A stretch of DNA of 64,000 nt from DASRDU01 sp035560235 (lineage in GTDB: Bacteria; Acidobacteriota; Blastocatellia; RBC074): NCBI GenBank assembly GCA_035560235.1, contig DATMAG010000116.1, positions 124,001 to 188,000 on the forward strand. Direction: 5' to 3'. Under the pieces are notes generated by a model that saw only the letters and a list, made by a program, of their open reading frames with translations, was not told where the DNA came from and did not search any database. A program made the translations under genes and the position numbers. Of this stretch, positions 20,319 through 29,030 are shown piece by piece; position 1 is the first letter of the stretch; every line of letters starts with the position of its first letter.

Positions 20319-21998
20319 ATGAATCGCAATTCAAACCACGCCCTCAATCAGTCTGCGTTCTGGTCACCTGAGATTGCCGCCGAATTCGATCCGGCGGCTG
20401 AAGTCATTCTTTCGCACGGCGACTGTCTGCCGGTGCTGCGCCGTCTGCCTGGCGAGCAGTTCAAACTGATCATCACTTCCCCGCCCTACAATCTCGGCAA
20501 GGCTTACGAAGAGAAGCTGCCGTTTGACGAATACCTGACGCGGATGGAACCGATCATTGACGAATGCGCGCGGGTGCTCTCGGCGGACGGTTCGCTCTGC
20601 TGGCAGGTGGGCAGCTACGTCGAAAAGGGTGAGGTTTTTCCGCTCGATGTTTTCTTTTACCAGATGCTCAAACGGCGCGGGCTGAAGCTGCGCAACCGGA
20701 TGATCTGGCATTACGAACACGGCCAGCACGCGAAATACCGCTTTTCGGGCCGGTACGAAACGCTGCTCTGGTTTACGAAGGGCGACGATTACACCTTCAA
20801 TCTGGATGACGTGCGCGTGCCGTCGAAATATCCGCACAAGAAACATTTTCGCGGCCCCAGATACGGCCAGCTTTCGGGCCATCCGCTCGGCAAGAATCCG
20901 GGCGATGTCTGGGAACTGAAAGTCTCAGGTGAACAGACCGCCTTTCCGGTCGAATCGCATCGCTTCAATGTCACGACTGAAGCCTTTCACGATTTCAGCG
21001 GCTTTGTTGAGCTGATCGTTCGCAAGCTCGCCAGCGCAGCCGCGCAGCAGCCGGATGAGCGCGCCGAATTTTTACAGGCCGTGCCGCATCAGGCCAATCT
21101 GCTTTATGTCGGCGGTCATCCTTACACGACGATCACGATTGAAAGATCGGCGCGCGCGCTGAGCGTCGAGTTCGGACGCAATCACTGGACATTTGCCTGC
21201 AACACGCGGTCGCGCAAAACGTCAGAACGCGGGCCGATTGAACGTTACAGCTTTGCCGTGCACGCGCAGCGCGAAGGCTCGCCGCTCGTGATCCTGCTCA
21301 ACTTCCTGCCCGGTTTTCCACTGCCCTCGGCGCTGATGCGGCAACTCGCAGTCTTTCGCCGCCTGACTTACGGTGAAGCGGGAATGCTGCCGCCTTTTTA
21401 TGCAAGCCTCAGCGATTACGAAGCCGATGAGATCAGCCTGGTCAGAACCGAGGCGGCAAAAATCTTTCTGGTCGAAAGCTTCCTCGCGCTCGCGCTGCAG
21501 CACAGCCGCGTTCCGGTTCCGCAGCGACAGCCCGGCCTGTTCGGCCCTGAATTCACCGCGCGCCGCCCGTCGGCAGTCACGCTCGTTCACGAACTCGCCA
21601 GCGAGGAAGGCGTCAACACGTGGCAGATCATCAAGAACGACTGGGAAGCGGCCTTCTGGGAGATTCCGAACGTCAAGGCCGGTCACGCTGAAAAAACGAT
21701 TCACCCCTGCCAGTTCCCGATTGAACTGGTCGAACGCTGCGTGCTGGCGCTGACGAATGAAAACGACCGGGTGCTCGATCCGTTCGCGGGCGCGGGTTCT
21801 GCCGTCGTGGCTGCGCTGCGCCGCCGCCGCCGCGCGATGGGCTGCGAGAAGGAAGAGCGTTTCATCAGAGTCGCGCGTCAGCGGGTCGCAGACTTTTACG
21901 CCGGAAGACTTGGCTATCGCCCGCTCGGCAAACCTGTCGCGCCGCCACGAGCGACCTTGAAAGTGCGCGCCGTGCCGCCGGAACTGCTCGAACTCTGA
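20319..21998 (+). CDS. Beta-class DNA methyltransferase with a ~247-residue insertion, 559 aa
   Basis: Adenine-N6 or cytosine-N4 DNA methyltransferase. Catalytic motif IV is TSPPY at residues 53-57; motif I is DPFAGAGS at 487-494, so the order IV-then-I is that of the beta class. The usual sequence GKNPGDVWE-IPNVK is interrupted: GDVWE ends at 199 and FWEIPNVKAGHAEKTIHPCQ starts at 446. The roughly 247 residues between them, at the place where the target recognition region lies in this class, are unfamiliar to me. The start is ATG 20319; an upstream in-frame ATG at 20196 would add 41 residues translated from the hairpin. No separate restriction gene is adjacent. Confidence 0.9.
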   Translation: MNRNSNHALNQSAFWSPEIAAEFDPAAEVILSHGDCLPVLRRLPGEQFKLIITSPPYNLGKAYEEKLPFDEYLTRMEPIIDECARVLSADGSLCWQVGSYVEKGEVFPLDVFFYQMLKRRGLKLRNRMIWHYEHGQHAKYRFSGRYETLLWFTKGDDYTFNLDDVRVPSKYPHKKHFRGPRYGQLSGHPLGKNPGDVWELKVSGEQTAFPVESHRFNVTTEAFHDFSGFVELIVRKLASAAAQQPDERAEFLQAVPHQANLLYVGGHPYTTITIERSARALSVEFGRNHWTFACNTRSRKTSERGPIERYSFAVHAQREGSPLVILLNFLPGFPLPSALMRQLAVFRRLTYGEAGMLPPFYASLSDYEADEISLVRTEAAKIFLVESFLALALQHSRVPVPQRQPGLFGPEFTARRPSAVTLVHELASEEGVNTWQIIKNDWEAAFWEIPNVKAGHAEKTIHPCQFPIELVERCVLALTNENDRVLDPFAGAGSAVVAALRRRRRAMGCEKEERFIRVARQRVADFYAGRLGYRPLGKPVAPPRATLKVRAVPPELLEL

Positions 21999-22087
21999 GC
22001 CGGAGCTTGTGTCCGCCGCACTGCCAATCAATAATTCATCCCTTCAATCGCTGAATCAAAACAGACCGGGACACGCGCTGTGACAGC

Positions 22088-22191
22088 ATTCTCCATTCTC
22101 CATTCTCAATTCTCCATTATCTGCATAAGACAGGCTCAACAGGCACTACGCATCGCGAATAATGGAGAATTGAGAATGGAGAATGGAGAAT
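22088..22191. repeat. Perfect 33-base inverted repeat of ATTCTCC heptamers
   Basis: Arms 22088-22120 and 22159-22191 are exact reverse complements over 33 bases. Each arm is four copies of a heptamer (TCTCCAT/TCTCAAT) plus TAT. The right arm contains an ATG at 22183 in frame with the next gene and GGAGA sequences that could act as a ribosome binding site. Confidence 0.95.
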
Positions 22192-25100
22192 GAGCTTTGC
22201 CGGGCGCTGTTTCGGAACCAGGCTTTTGAAAGCATTGTGAAGCTCATCCCTGAGAACCATCGTTCCAGCCCTGTTTCATCCTTCGTGACCAGCGCCAGGT
22301 CGCGGTGGATCGTGGTGGCGCTCGGGCTGCTCGGGCTGACGCTGCTGCGGTTTGGATTTCCGGTGCTGCGGGGCGAAGTGGTGATGATGCGCCGGGACGG
22401 GCTGGTCTATTACTTCCTGATCAAAATGCTGGTCGGGCAGATGCTGGCGCAGGGCGTGATGCCGCTGTGGAATCCGTATCTGTTTGGCGGCCTGCCGCTG
22501 CTTGCGTCAGTCGAACCCGGCGTGCTTTATCCGCTCAACTGGATTTCGGCGCTGCTTTCGCCGATTGCCGCGATGAACTTCACAGTCATCGGCGGTTATC
22601 ACCTGGCGCTGACGGGCGCGTATCTGTTTGGCAGGAGGCTCGGGCTGCCCCTGGCGGGCGCGCTGGTGCTGGCGACCGGATTCGCCTGGGGCGGATTCAT
22701 GCTGTCGCAGATGGATCTGACTCATTACGTCGCGGCTCTGGCGTGGCTGCCCTGGCTGCTGCTGGCGCTTGAGGCGCTGTATCAGAACTGTCTGCCCGGC
22801 GCAGCGCCCGGCGCGGCGTGGCGCCGGGTCACGCTCGGCGCGCTGTTCATCGCGCTGCAGACCTTCGCCGGTGCGCCGCAGGCCAGTTTTCAGATGCTGC
22901 TGGTCTGCCTGCCTTATGCGCTCTTTTCGCTGACGCTGCGCGAGCGTGCGGCGCGCTGGCGGTTTCTGCTGACGGGTTCCGTGATGGCGCTGTGCGGCGC
23001 GCTGCTCTCGGCCATTCAACTGCTGCCGACAATTGAACTGCGGGCGCAGGGCGAGCGGGCGCAGATTGCCTATGCATTTTTCTCCTCGTGGTCAATGCCC
23101 TGGCGACAACTGCTGGCGCTCGTCTTTCCGTTTTTCTTCGGCCCGCAGTGGCGCTCGTTTTATCAGTCACCGCTGAAGGATGAAGCGTGGCAGGTGACGC
23201 TGTGTCACGGCTACATCGGAATGGCCGGGCTGCTGCTCGCCGCGGTGGCTGTGATCGGCAGCCTCAGGCGAACCTCGTTCAGTGAAAGCGCGTGCGCTCC
23301 TGAATGGCAGCACAGACCTGCGCTCAGGCCGGAAAGCTGGCGACGAATGGTCTGGTTCTGGCTCGGAATGGCCGTCATCGGGCTGCTCTGCGCGGCGGGC
23401 GACAATCTGCCGTTTGGCGCTCATCATCTGTTGTATCGCGTGCCCGTCTACAACTTCTTTCGCTGTCCCTATCGTCATCTGTTTGAATACAGCTTTGCCA
23501 TATCGGTGCTGGCCGGCCTGGGCGCCGGTTATCTGACGATGGCTGTCGGAGAGGCAGCGAAGCGCGTTCTGATTTACAGTTGCGGCCTGATCGCGCTGCT
23601 GACGATGTTAACCGCGACGGCCTATCAGCTTTCACCTCGTTTGTTTCCCGCGACGGTCGGCGCGGTGTCACGGCTGACCGATCGTGAAGCGATGATTCCG
23701 CTCGTGTGTCTGTTATTGAGCATCGGCGTGGTGTGGTTTTATCACAGGCAGGCGCGACTGCTCTCAGGGCTGCTGCTGATCGGCGTGCTCACGGCTGATC
23801 TGATGCTGATGGGGATGGGCTTTGAATGGCACATTCCGGCGCGCGATGTGCGCGAGTTTTATGCCGATGATCCGCCCGCAGCGGTTTATCTCAAATCACG
23901 CGAGCCTGATCTCAGTTCATTCAGAATCCTGAGTTATTCGCTGATCAAATATCCGGTCGGGTACAGAGAACTGATGTATCAGAATCTGCCCGTGGCGCGC
24001 GGGTTTCAGGCCATCAGCGGTTACGATCCGCTGCGTCCCGACCGCGAGGCCGAGGTCGCCGGTGAACTCGATTTTGAAGGCACGGTCAGAGACGCAAGCC
24101 TGCTCGATCCGCAGCATCAGGGATGCAATCTGCTCAACGTCAGATATCTGCTTCGCCAGGAACTGATTCACGACAGCAGCCAGGCTGCAGAAACAGAGGC
24201 GGGCTTTGTGCGTTATGCGGGCGTTCCGTTCCGGCTCGGCTCGCTCAGCCTGCGTCTCGAAGGGGAGAACAGGCACGCGCTGGAGGCCGGAAACTTCCCT
24301 GCCACTCAACTGGCGGTGATCTCGACGATGACGCATTCGACGCATCTGCCCGATGGCGCGGTGGCAGCGCGGGTGAGGATTCATCTGCACGATGGCCGGA
24401 TCATCGAACGCGAAATGCAGGCCGGGCGCGACACTTCAGAATGGGCCTGGGATCGTCCCGATGTGCGCGCAGCCGTCAGACACAGGCGAGCGCCGATTGC
24501 CTTCAGCCTCAGCAGCGATGAAGGCTTTCCCGCGCATCGTTACCTGGCGCGCTTCAGCTTTCCGCGCGCTGAAGTTGATTACGTCGAGTTTGAATCAGCG
24601 TCGGTGAATGCCGAACTGATTATCTTCGGCGCGACGCTGACGGATGAATCAGGCCGCGCCCGCGCGCTGGAACTGACGCGCCTCGCGCCCGAACGATGGA
24701 AGCGGCTCGAAAGCTTCGGCACACTGGCAGTCTACGAAAATCTCAAGGCCCTGCCCCGCGCCTGGTTTGTAGACGAAGTGAAGGTGCTGCAAAGCGCCGA
24801 AGTTATCAAGGCAATCAAAACGGGTCGCCTGCCTGATGGCTCGGCTTTCGATCCTGGCCGGACGGCCCTGCTCGAAAGCGAAGCGGCTGACATTCGCCAG
24901 GTCAGTTCTGCAGAAAGGCCGGAGAACGCGCAGGCCAGAGTGATTCGCTTCGAGCCGAACCGGATCGAAGTTGAAACCAGTACTTCACAACCGTCTTTTC
25001 TGGCCCTGAGCGAGATGTTCTATCCCGGCTGGCAGGCCCGGCTCGATGGCAGGCAGCTGAAGGTCGAACGGATTGATTATGTTTTGCGCGGCGTTGCAGT

Positions 25101-25272
25101 CCCGGCTGGAAGGCACCGGCTTGAGTTTGTCTTTCGCCCGGCAGGCCTGCGTCGGGGCGCGCTCTGCGCCGCAATCGGCGCGCTCATCCTGCTCACTGGC
25201 GCAATCGCCATTCGCTTCCGAAAAAAGAGGCCGATTTACAAAACAGGCTCATCAGCCGCAGGGCTGACCTGA
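22183..25272 (+). CDS. YfhO-family polytopic membrane protein, 1029 aa
   Basis: Large membrane protein of the YfhO type, related to GT-C glycosyltransferases. Membrane segments start with WIVVALGLLGLTLLRFGFPV at about residue 44 and continue to about 530. Typical features are a first luminal loop with GDGL-like RRDGLVYYFLI, LWNPYLFGGLPLLASVEPG, and a C-terminal soluble domain ending LSEMFYPGWQARLDGRQ and a last membrane helix. B. subtilis YfhO is involved in lipoteichoic acid glycosylation; the role here is unknown. The frame opens inside a repeat arm at 22183, so the real start may be a later GTG, for example at about 22236. It overlaps the next, convergent gene by 37 bases. Confidence 0.85.
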   Translation: MENELCRALFRNQAFESIVKLIPENHRSSPVSSFVTSARSRWIVVALGLLGLTLLRFGFPVLRGEVVMMRRDGLVYYFLIKMLVGQMLAQGVMPLWNPYLFGGLPLLASVEPGVLYPLNWISALLSPIAAMNFTVIGGYHLALTGAYLFGRRLGLPLAGALVLATGFAWGGFMLSQMDLTHYVAALAWLPWLLLALEALYQNCLPGAAPGAAWRRVTLGALFIALQTFAGAPQASFQMLLVCLPYALFSLTLRERAARWRFLLTGSVMALCGALLSAIQLLPTIELRAQGERAQIAYAFFSSWSMPWRQLLALVFPFFFGPQWRSFYQSPLKDEAWQVTLCHGYIGMAGLLLAAVAVIGSLRRTSFSESACAPEWQHRPALRPESWRRMVWFWLGMAVIGLLCAAGDNLPFGAHHLLYRVPVYNFFRCPYRHLFEYSFAISVLAGLGAGYLTMAVGEAAKRVLIYSCGLIALLTMLTATAYQLSPRLFPATVGAVSRLTDREAMIPLVCLLLSIGVVWFYHRQARLLSGLLLIGVLTADLMLMGMGFEWHIPARDVREFYADDPPAAVYLKSREPDLSSFRILSYSLIKYPVGYRELMYQNLPVARGFQAISGYDPLRPDREAEVAGELDFEGTVRDASLLDPQHQGCNLLNVRYLLRQELIHDSSQAAETEAGFVRYAGVPFRLGSLSLRLEGENRHALEAGNFPATQLAVISTMTHSTHLPDGAVAARVRIHLHDGRIIEREMQAGRDTSEWAWDRPDVRAAVRHRRAPIAFSLSSDEGFPAHRYLARFSFPRAEVDYVEFESASVNAELIIFGATLTDESGRARALELTRLAPERWKRLESFGTLAVYENLKALPRAWFVDEVKVLQSAEVIKAIKTGRLPDGSAFDPGRTALLESEAADIRQVSSAERPENAQARVIRFEPNRIEVETSTSQPSFLALSEMFYPGWQARLDGRQLKVERIDYVLRGVAVPAGRHRLEFVFRPAGLRRGALCAAIGALILLTGAIAIRFRKKRPIYKTGSSAAGLT

Positions 25273-26789
25273 AGCGGGCGATGAAGCTCTGATTTCTGAT
25301 CGCGCTCTGCCGTCAGCGCCAGCCACAGGAGCAGCAGCGCGACCGGAGCAACGTGCGTCAGCAGGCGTGGCAGCGAAGCCGCGATGTGCCCGCTCACAGT
25401 ATTTTTCTCCTCCGAGATGAACAGATAAACCACGACGTAAAACGCCAGCGGCAGAATTACTGCGAATCCCAGGGCAATCGCCTGACGGCGCAGGCGTCTG
25501 AGCAGCGGCAGCGCGAGCAGCAGGCCCGGCCAGAGCAGGCTCCAGTGTCGCCAGTTGATGAACTCGCTAAGCAGCGCGGTCAGAATCACAGGCACGCGGC
25601 TGAGATTTGCCCGCAGCGTCGAGAGGGTAAACGGCAGGTAATCCTGTCCGACCGGCGCCTTGATGAGGCGAATGAACGTCAGCCACATCACGATGATCAG
25701 CGCGCCCGGCAGCACGGCCCGCGCCAGTTCGCGCCAGTGCCGCTGCGGAATTGCCCTGAGCGCAGCCAGCGCCATCACGCACAGCCACAGAACCGTGCCT
25801 TCCTGCTTGATCCAGGGCAGCACGGCGCTCAGCCAGCCCGTCAGCCGCAGCGCTTCCGCATCGTCCGTCTGCCAGTATTCGGTCAGATAAATCACCACCG
25901 CCAGATAAGCGACCGCCAGCGGAAAATCGGCATACCCCGAAGTCACGCTGCCTTCTCTGAACAACAACTGCGGAAGAAAGAAGAGCAGCGTCGGCAGCGG
26001 CCACAGCCGCAGGCCGCTGCGCCCGGCGATTGCTGCGCCCGCCGCGAGCAGCCCCAGCGCGGCCAGATAAAAGAACGGAAAGAGCAGCTTGATCATTCCC
26101 TGATGCGCCGCTCCGAGCCAGGCGAAAAACCAGGCTTCAGTGAGCGGCAGCAGCAGCGGATATTCAGGATGGCTCCAGCGCAGGGCCGCAGAGGTGAAGT
26201 AATCAGCCGGTAATCTGCCCGCGTGCTGAAAGGCGAGCTGCGCCTTGATCTCCCAGTTGAACAGCCCGTCCCACAGGAGCGCGCTGCGGGCCGAGAGCCA
26301 GAAAAGAAAACCGCCCTGCAGCAGCAGGAGGAATAAAAACAGGTAATCGCTGATTCCGTCAGGCGCAGACCACCTGATCTCAATTGCGCCGCGCCACCAC
26401 CTGATGATTCCGGCCAGCCCTGTCAGCAGACAGAGCGCCGCGACAGACCAGCGCAGCGCCGCTCCCGAAAGTCCCCAGCCGAGCAGGAATGAAGCGAGTG
26501 AAACCAGCGCAGCGCCGCAGAGAAAGGCCAGACTGAGCGTTTCACAAGCCCTCAGCGGACGCGACCGGAGCGCCGTCAGCAGAACGACTCCGAGGCCGGC
26601 CCATAACAGGAACAGCGATGCCAGCAGGAAGAGCAGCAGATTCAGATTCAATTCTCCGGTGATACTGATTTCATTACCCGGCAGGAAGATCAGGCCGGAT
26701 GATCCGACAGCGATCTTAAGCGAGCCTGTTCGCGCGGTAAAGGATTGCCGGAAGCAGTCAGGCAGGGTTCCGGCTTTCGCCCGCAGCAT
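25236..26789 (-). CDS. Polytopic membrane protein, possible GT-C glycosyltransferase, 517 aa
   Basis: About ten or more hydrophobic segments beginning LNLLLFLLASLFLLWAGLGV. A region with LLLLQGGFLFWLSARSALLWDGLFNWEIK and RWSHPEYPLLLPLTEAWFF resembles the luminal loop of predicted GT-C (ArnT/PMT-like) mannosyltransferases, but no strict DD/DE motif was identified. The start is uncertain: ATG 26789 is used, a longer frame reaches 26900, and the first membrane helix starts only about 35 residues in. It overlaps tail-to-tail with the YfhO gene and is divergent from the DUF4388 gene; it may act with YfhO in surface glycan synthesis. Confidence 0.65.
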   Translation of the reverse strand: MLRAKAGTLPDCFRQSFTARTGSLKIAVGSSGLIFLPGNEISITGELNLNLLLFLLASLFLLWAGLGVVLLTALRSRPLRACETLSLAFLCGAALVSLASFLLGWGLSGAALRWSVAALCLLTGLAGIIRWWRGAIEIRWSAPDGISDYLFLFLLLLQGGFLFWLSARSALLWDGLFNWEIKAQLAFQHAGRLPADYFTSAALRWSHPEYPLLLPLTEAWFFAWLGAAHQGMIKLLFPFFYLAALGLLAAGAAIAGRSGLRLWPLPTLLFFLPQLLFREGSVTSGYADFPLAVAYLAVVIYLTEYWQTDDAEALRLTGWLSAVLPWIKQEGTVLWLCVMALAALRAIPQRHWRELARAVLPGALIIVMWLTFIRLIKAPVGQDYLPFTLSTLRANLSRVPVILTALLSEFINWRHWSLLWPGLLLALPLLRRLRRQAIALGFAVILPLAFYVVVYLFISEEKNTVSGHIAASLPRLLTHVAPVALLLLWLALTAERDQKSELHRPLQVSPAADEPVL

Positions 26790-26942
26790 CGCCCGATTGC
26801 ATTTTTGTGATGAAGAGATGCGGATCAGGAAAGTGCTACCGCCGGGCGGGAACTTTGTTGTAATATCCCCGCGCCCTGAACTCCTCACAACCCGGAACAC
26901 AGTGACAAGGCCTGCCCCGGAACGTTCTCTCAGCGAATCACG

Positions 26943-28871
26943 ATGTCATCAGATTTTGCTCTCCAGGGACAGCTTGGGGCGATTTCCTTTGCTGAACTCG
27001 CTCGTCAGATTCATCAGCGTCGGCTTTCCGGGACGCTCACGCTGACGCAGGGGCCGGTCAAAAAAGTCATTCAGTTCAGTCAGGGTCAGGTCTGCGGCAC
27101 GGCCAGCAATCTGCCGCAGGATTCAATTCTTGGGATGCTCGTGCGCCAGGGCCACCTGCAGCAGTCACAGGCCGACGAGATCAGACAGCAGGTTGCCGCG
27201 GGCCGCCGCCTGGGTCAGGCGCTGCTTGAGAGCGGCCACGTCGCGCGCGAAACGCTGGCGCATTCGCAGTTCGATCAGATCAGCAGCATCTTCAGTTCGC
27301 TCTGCGCCTGGGCTGAGGGTGATTACAGCTTTCAGGCAGGCACGCCGACTGAAGGTTCAGCCAGGCTGGCAGTCCCCGACCTGCTGCTGAACGCGGCCCG
27401 GCAGCTTCAGAATCCTGAGGAACTGCAGCAGTTGTTCGGAGATGGCAACTTGCGCATCGAGCTTGCAGCAGGCGCGATGGAACGCTGCGCCGGATTCAGG
27501 CTTCAGCCGCAGGAAGGCTATCTGCTGACGCGGCTTGACGTGCCGATGACTCTGGATGAACTGCTGATGATCAGCGGACTGTCTGAACCCGACACTTTGA
27601 AGAGTCTCTATGCGCTCGAATGCGCTGAACTGATCGTCGTCAGCGGCAGAAAGGTTACGGTCAGAGCAGCCACTGCAGCCGGTCGCCAGTCAGCGCCCCT
27701 GCAGCAGCCGGTCAGTCCGGCTTCAGTTCCGGCTTCGGCCCCGGCCTCAATTGACGAGGCCCTCGCCAGGCACCAGGCCAGAACCGCTTCCTCTGACGAA
27801 GCCACACAGGAAGAGATTGTCCGAATGGCGCGACTCGTGGCGGAATCAAATGATGATTACGAAATCCTCGGCCTCGCTTCAGGCGCAGGCAGAAGCGAAG
27901 TCAAAAACGCCTACACGAAACTGGCCAGGAAATATCATCCGGATCGTTACAAGAAGAACTCCGATGAAGCTGTTCTGACCTCCCTGAAGGAGATTTTCGC
28001 GCGCATCAGAAAGGCTTACGAGAACCTGCGCGAATGCGCCCCGGAGGTCAGTGAAACGCCCGTTCCGCCAGCCGCGCCCAAAGAGGAACCGAGGGTTGAG
28101 CATTACGATCACGGCGGAGCGGCAGCCGCCTTCAAGGTCAATCCGGTCATCTTCGAAACCAACTCAACCGATGCTTCTCCGCCACCGGCAGCGCCAGCGG
28201 CACAGGCCTGGACTCCGCCTTCGTTTGAACCGCCCGTTGCGGAACCGGCTGCTGCCACCGCAGCGGCAGAACCGAACCCTGAGCCGCCACAATCTGATTA
28301 TGATTCCGGGCACATGCCCGCAGAGGAATCACGACCGGTTACAGCCGAACTGCAGGTTCAGGGTGCCGAACTGAATTTTCAGCACGCGATTGCGCGCTAT
28401 CAGAACAACGATCTGATCGGAGCCATCGAACTGATGACGACGGCAGTGGAACTGGCTCCCGACAATGCCTTCTATCACAGTCAGCTCGCCACGCTGCTCG
28501 CGATCAATCCGCGCCGCCGCAAGGAGGCCGAAGTGCATCTGCTGCGCGCCTGCGAAATCGAGCCGCAGAATCCGGAATGGTTTATTCACCTCGGTCAGCT
28601 CTACAAGACTCTCAACTTCGTCGCCCGCGCCGAAGCGCAGTTCAAAAGGGCGCTCAGCCTCGATCCGAACAATCAGACCGCCCGCCGCGAAGTGCGCGCG
28701 CTTCAGGCGCTCAAACAGAGCCAGCCCGGCGCTGAACATTCCGAAGCGTCTGACTCAGCCAGGAAATCCGCTCCAGCCAAAGGCAGTGATTCATCCGTCA
28801 GCGACCTGATCGCCAAAGCAAAGGAAACTTCAGTCAGCGATCTCTTCTCGAAACTTTTCAAGCGCAAATAG
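26943..28871 (+). CDS. DUF4388 (PATAN)-J-domain-TPR fusion protein, 642 aa
   Basis: The N-terminus (about residues 5-120) is a DUF4388/PATAN domain, a module found in gliding- and signalling-related proteins: GQLGAISFAELARQIHQRRL and GTLTLTQGPVKKVIQFSQGQ. A J-domain lies at about 303-366 (DDYEILGLASGAGRSEVK, KLARKYHPDRYKK) with the HPD motif that stimulates DnaK ATPase. An Ala/Pro-rich linker follows, and TPR repeats at about 460-600 (IGAIELMTTAVELAPDNAFY, ARAEAQFKRALSLDPNNQTA). It is cytoplasmic. The fusion suggests a co-chaperone recruited to a partner by the N-terminal domain. The C-terminus is Ser/Lys-rich. Confidence 0.88.
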   Translation: MSSDFALQGQLGAISFAELARQIHQRRLSGTLTLTQGPVKKVIQFSQGQVCGTASNLPQDSILGMLVRQGHLQQSQADEIRQQVAAGRRLGQALLESGHVARETLAHSQFDQISSIFSSLCAWAEGDYSFQAGTPTEGSARLAVPDLLLNAARQLQNPEELQQLFGDGNLRIELAAGAMERCAGFRLQPQEGYLLTRLDVPMTLDELLMISGLSEPDTLKSLYALECAELIVVSGRKVTVRAATAAGRQSAPLQQPVSPASVPASAPASIDEALARHQARTASSDEATQEEIVRMARLVAESNDDYEILGLASGAGRSEVKNAYTKLARKYHPDRYKKNSDEAVLTSLKEIFARIRKAYENLRECAPEVSETPVPPAAPKEEPRVEHYDHGGAAAAFKVNPVIFETNSTDASPPPAAPAAQAWTPPSFEPPVAEPAAATAAAEPNPEPPQSDYDSGHMPAEESRPVTAELQVQGAELNFQHAIARYQNNDLIGAIELMTTAVELAPDNAFYHSQLATLLAINPRRRKEAEVHLLRACEIEPQNPEWFIHLGQLYKTLNFVARAEAQFKRALSLDPNNQTARREVRALQALKQSQPGAEHSEASDSARKSAPAKGSDSSVSDLIAKAKETSVSDLFSKLFKRK

Positions 28872-29030
28872 AGCAGTCGTGTTCTGCTTCTGTTCCGGGC
28901 ACGGCTGAAGCTCCTGCAGCTTTTCGCTCCCGCCTTTTGCCTTTTGCCCTCGCGGCCTGTATTCTGCCGCTGCACTTCCCTGGTCTGACCAGACTGAAAG
29001 CACGGTAACGAGGCGTTATCATCAACCCAT

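Noticed and set aside
25353..26213. Long plus-strand frame over the membrane-protein gene
   Set aside because: Basic and Gln/Arg-rich translation typical of antisense to hydrophobic helices; no membrane or domain pattern.
28900..28970. GCCTTTTGCCTTTTGCC tandem unit before the Old Yellow Enzyme gene, as another hairpin
   Set aside because: Only one arm is present; no inverted partner lies nearby.
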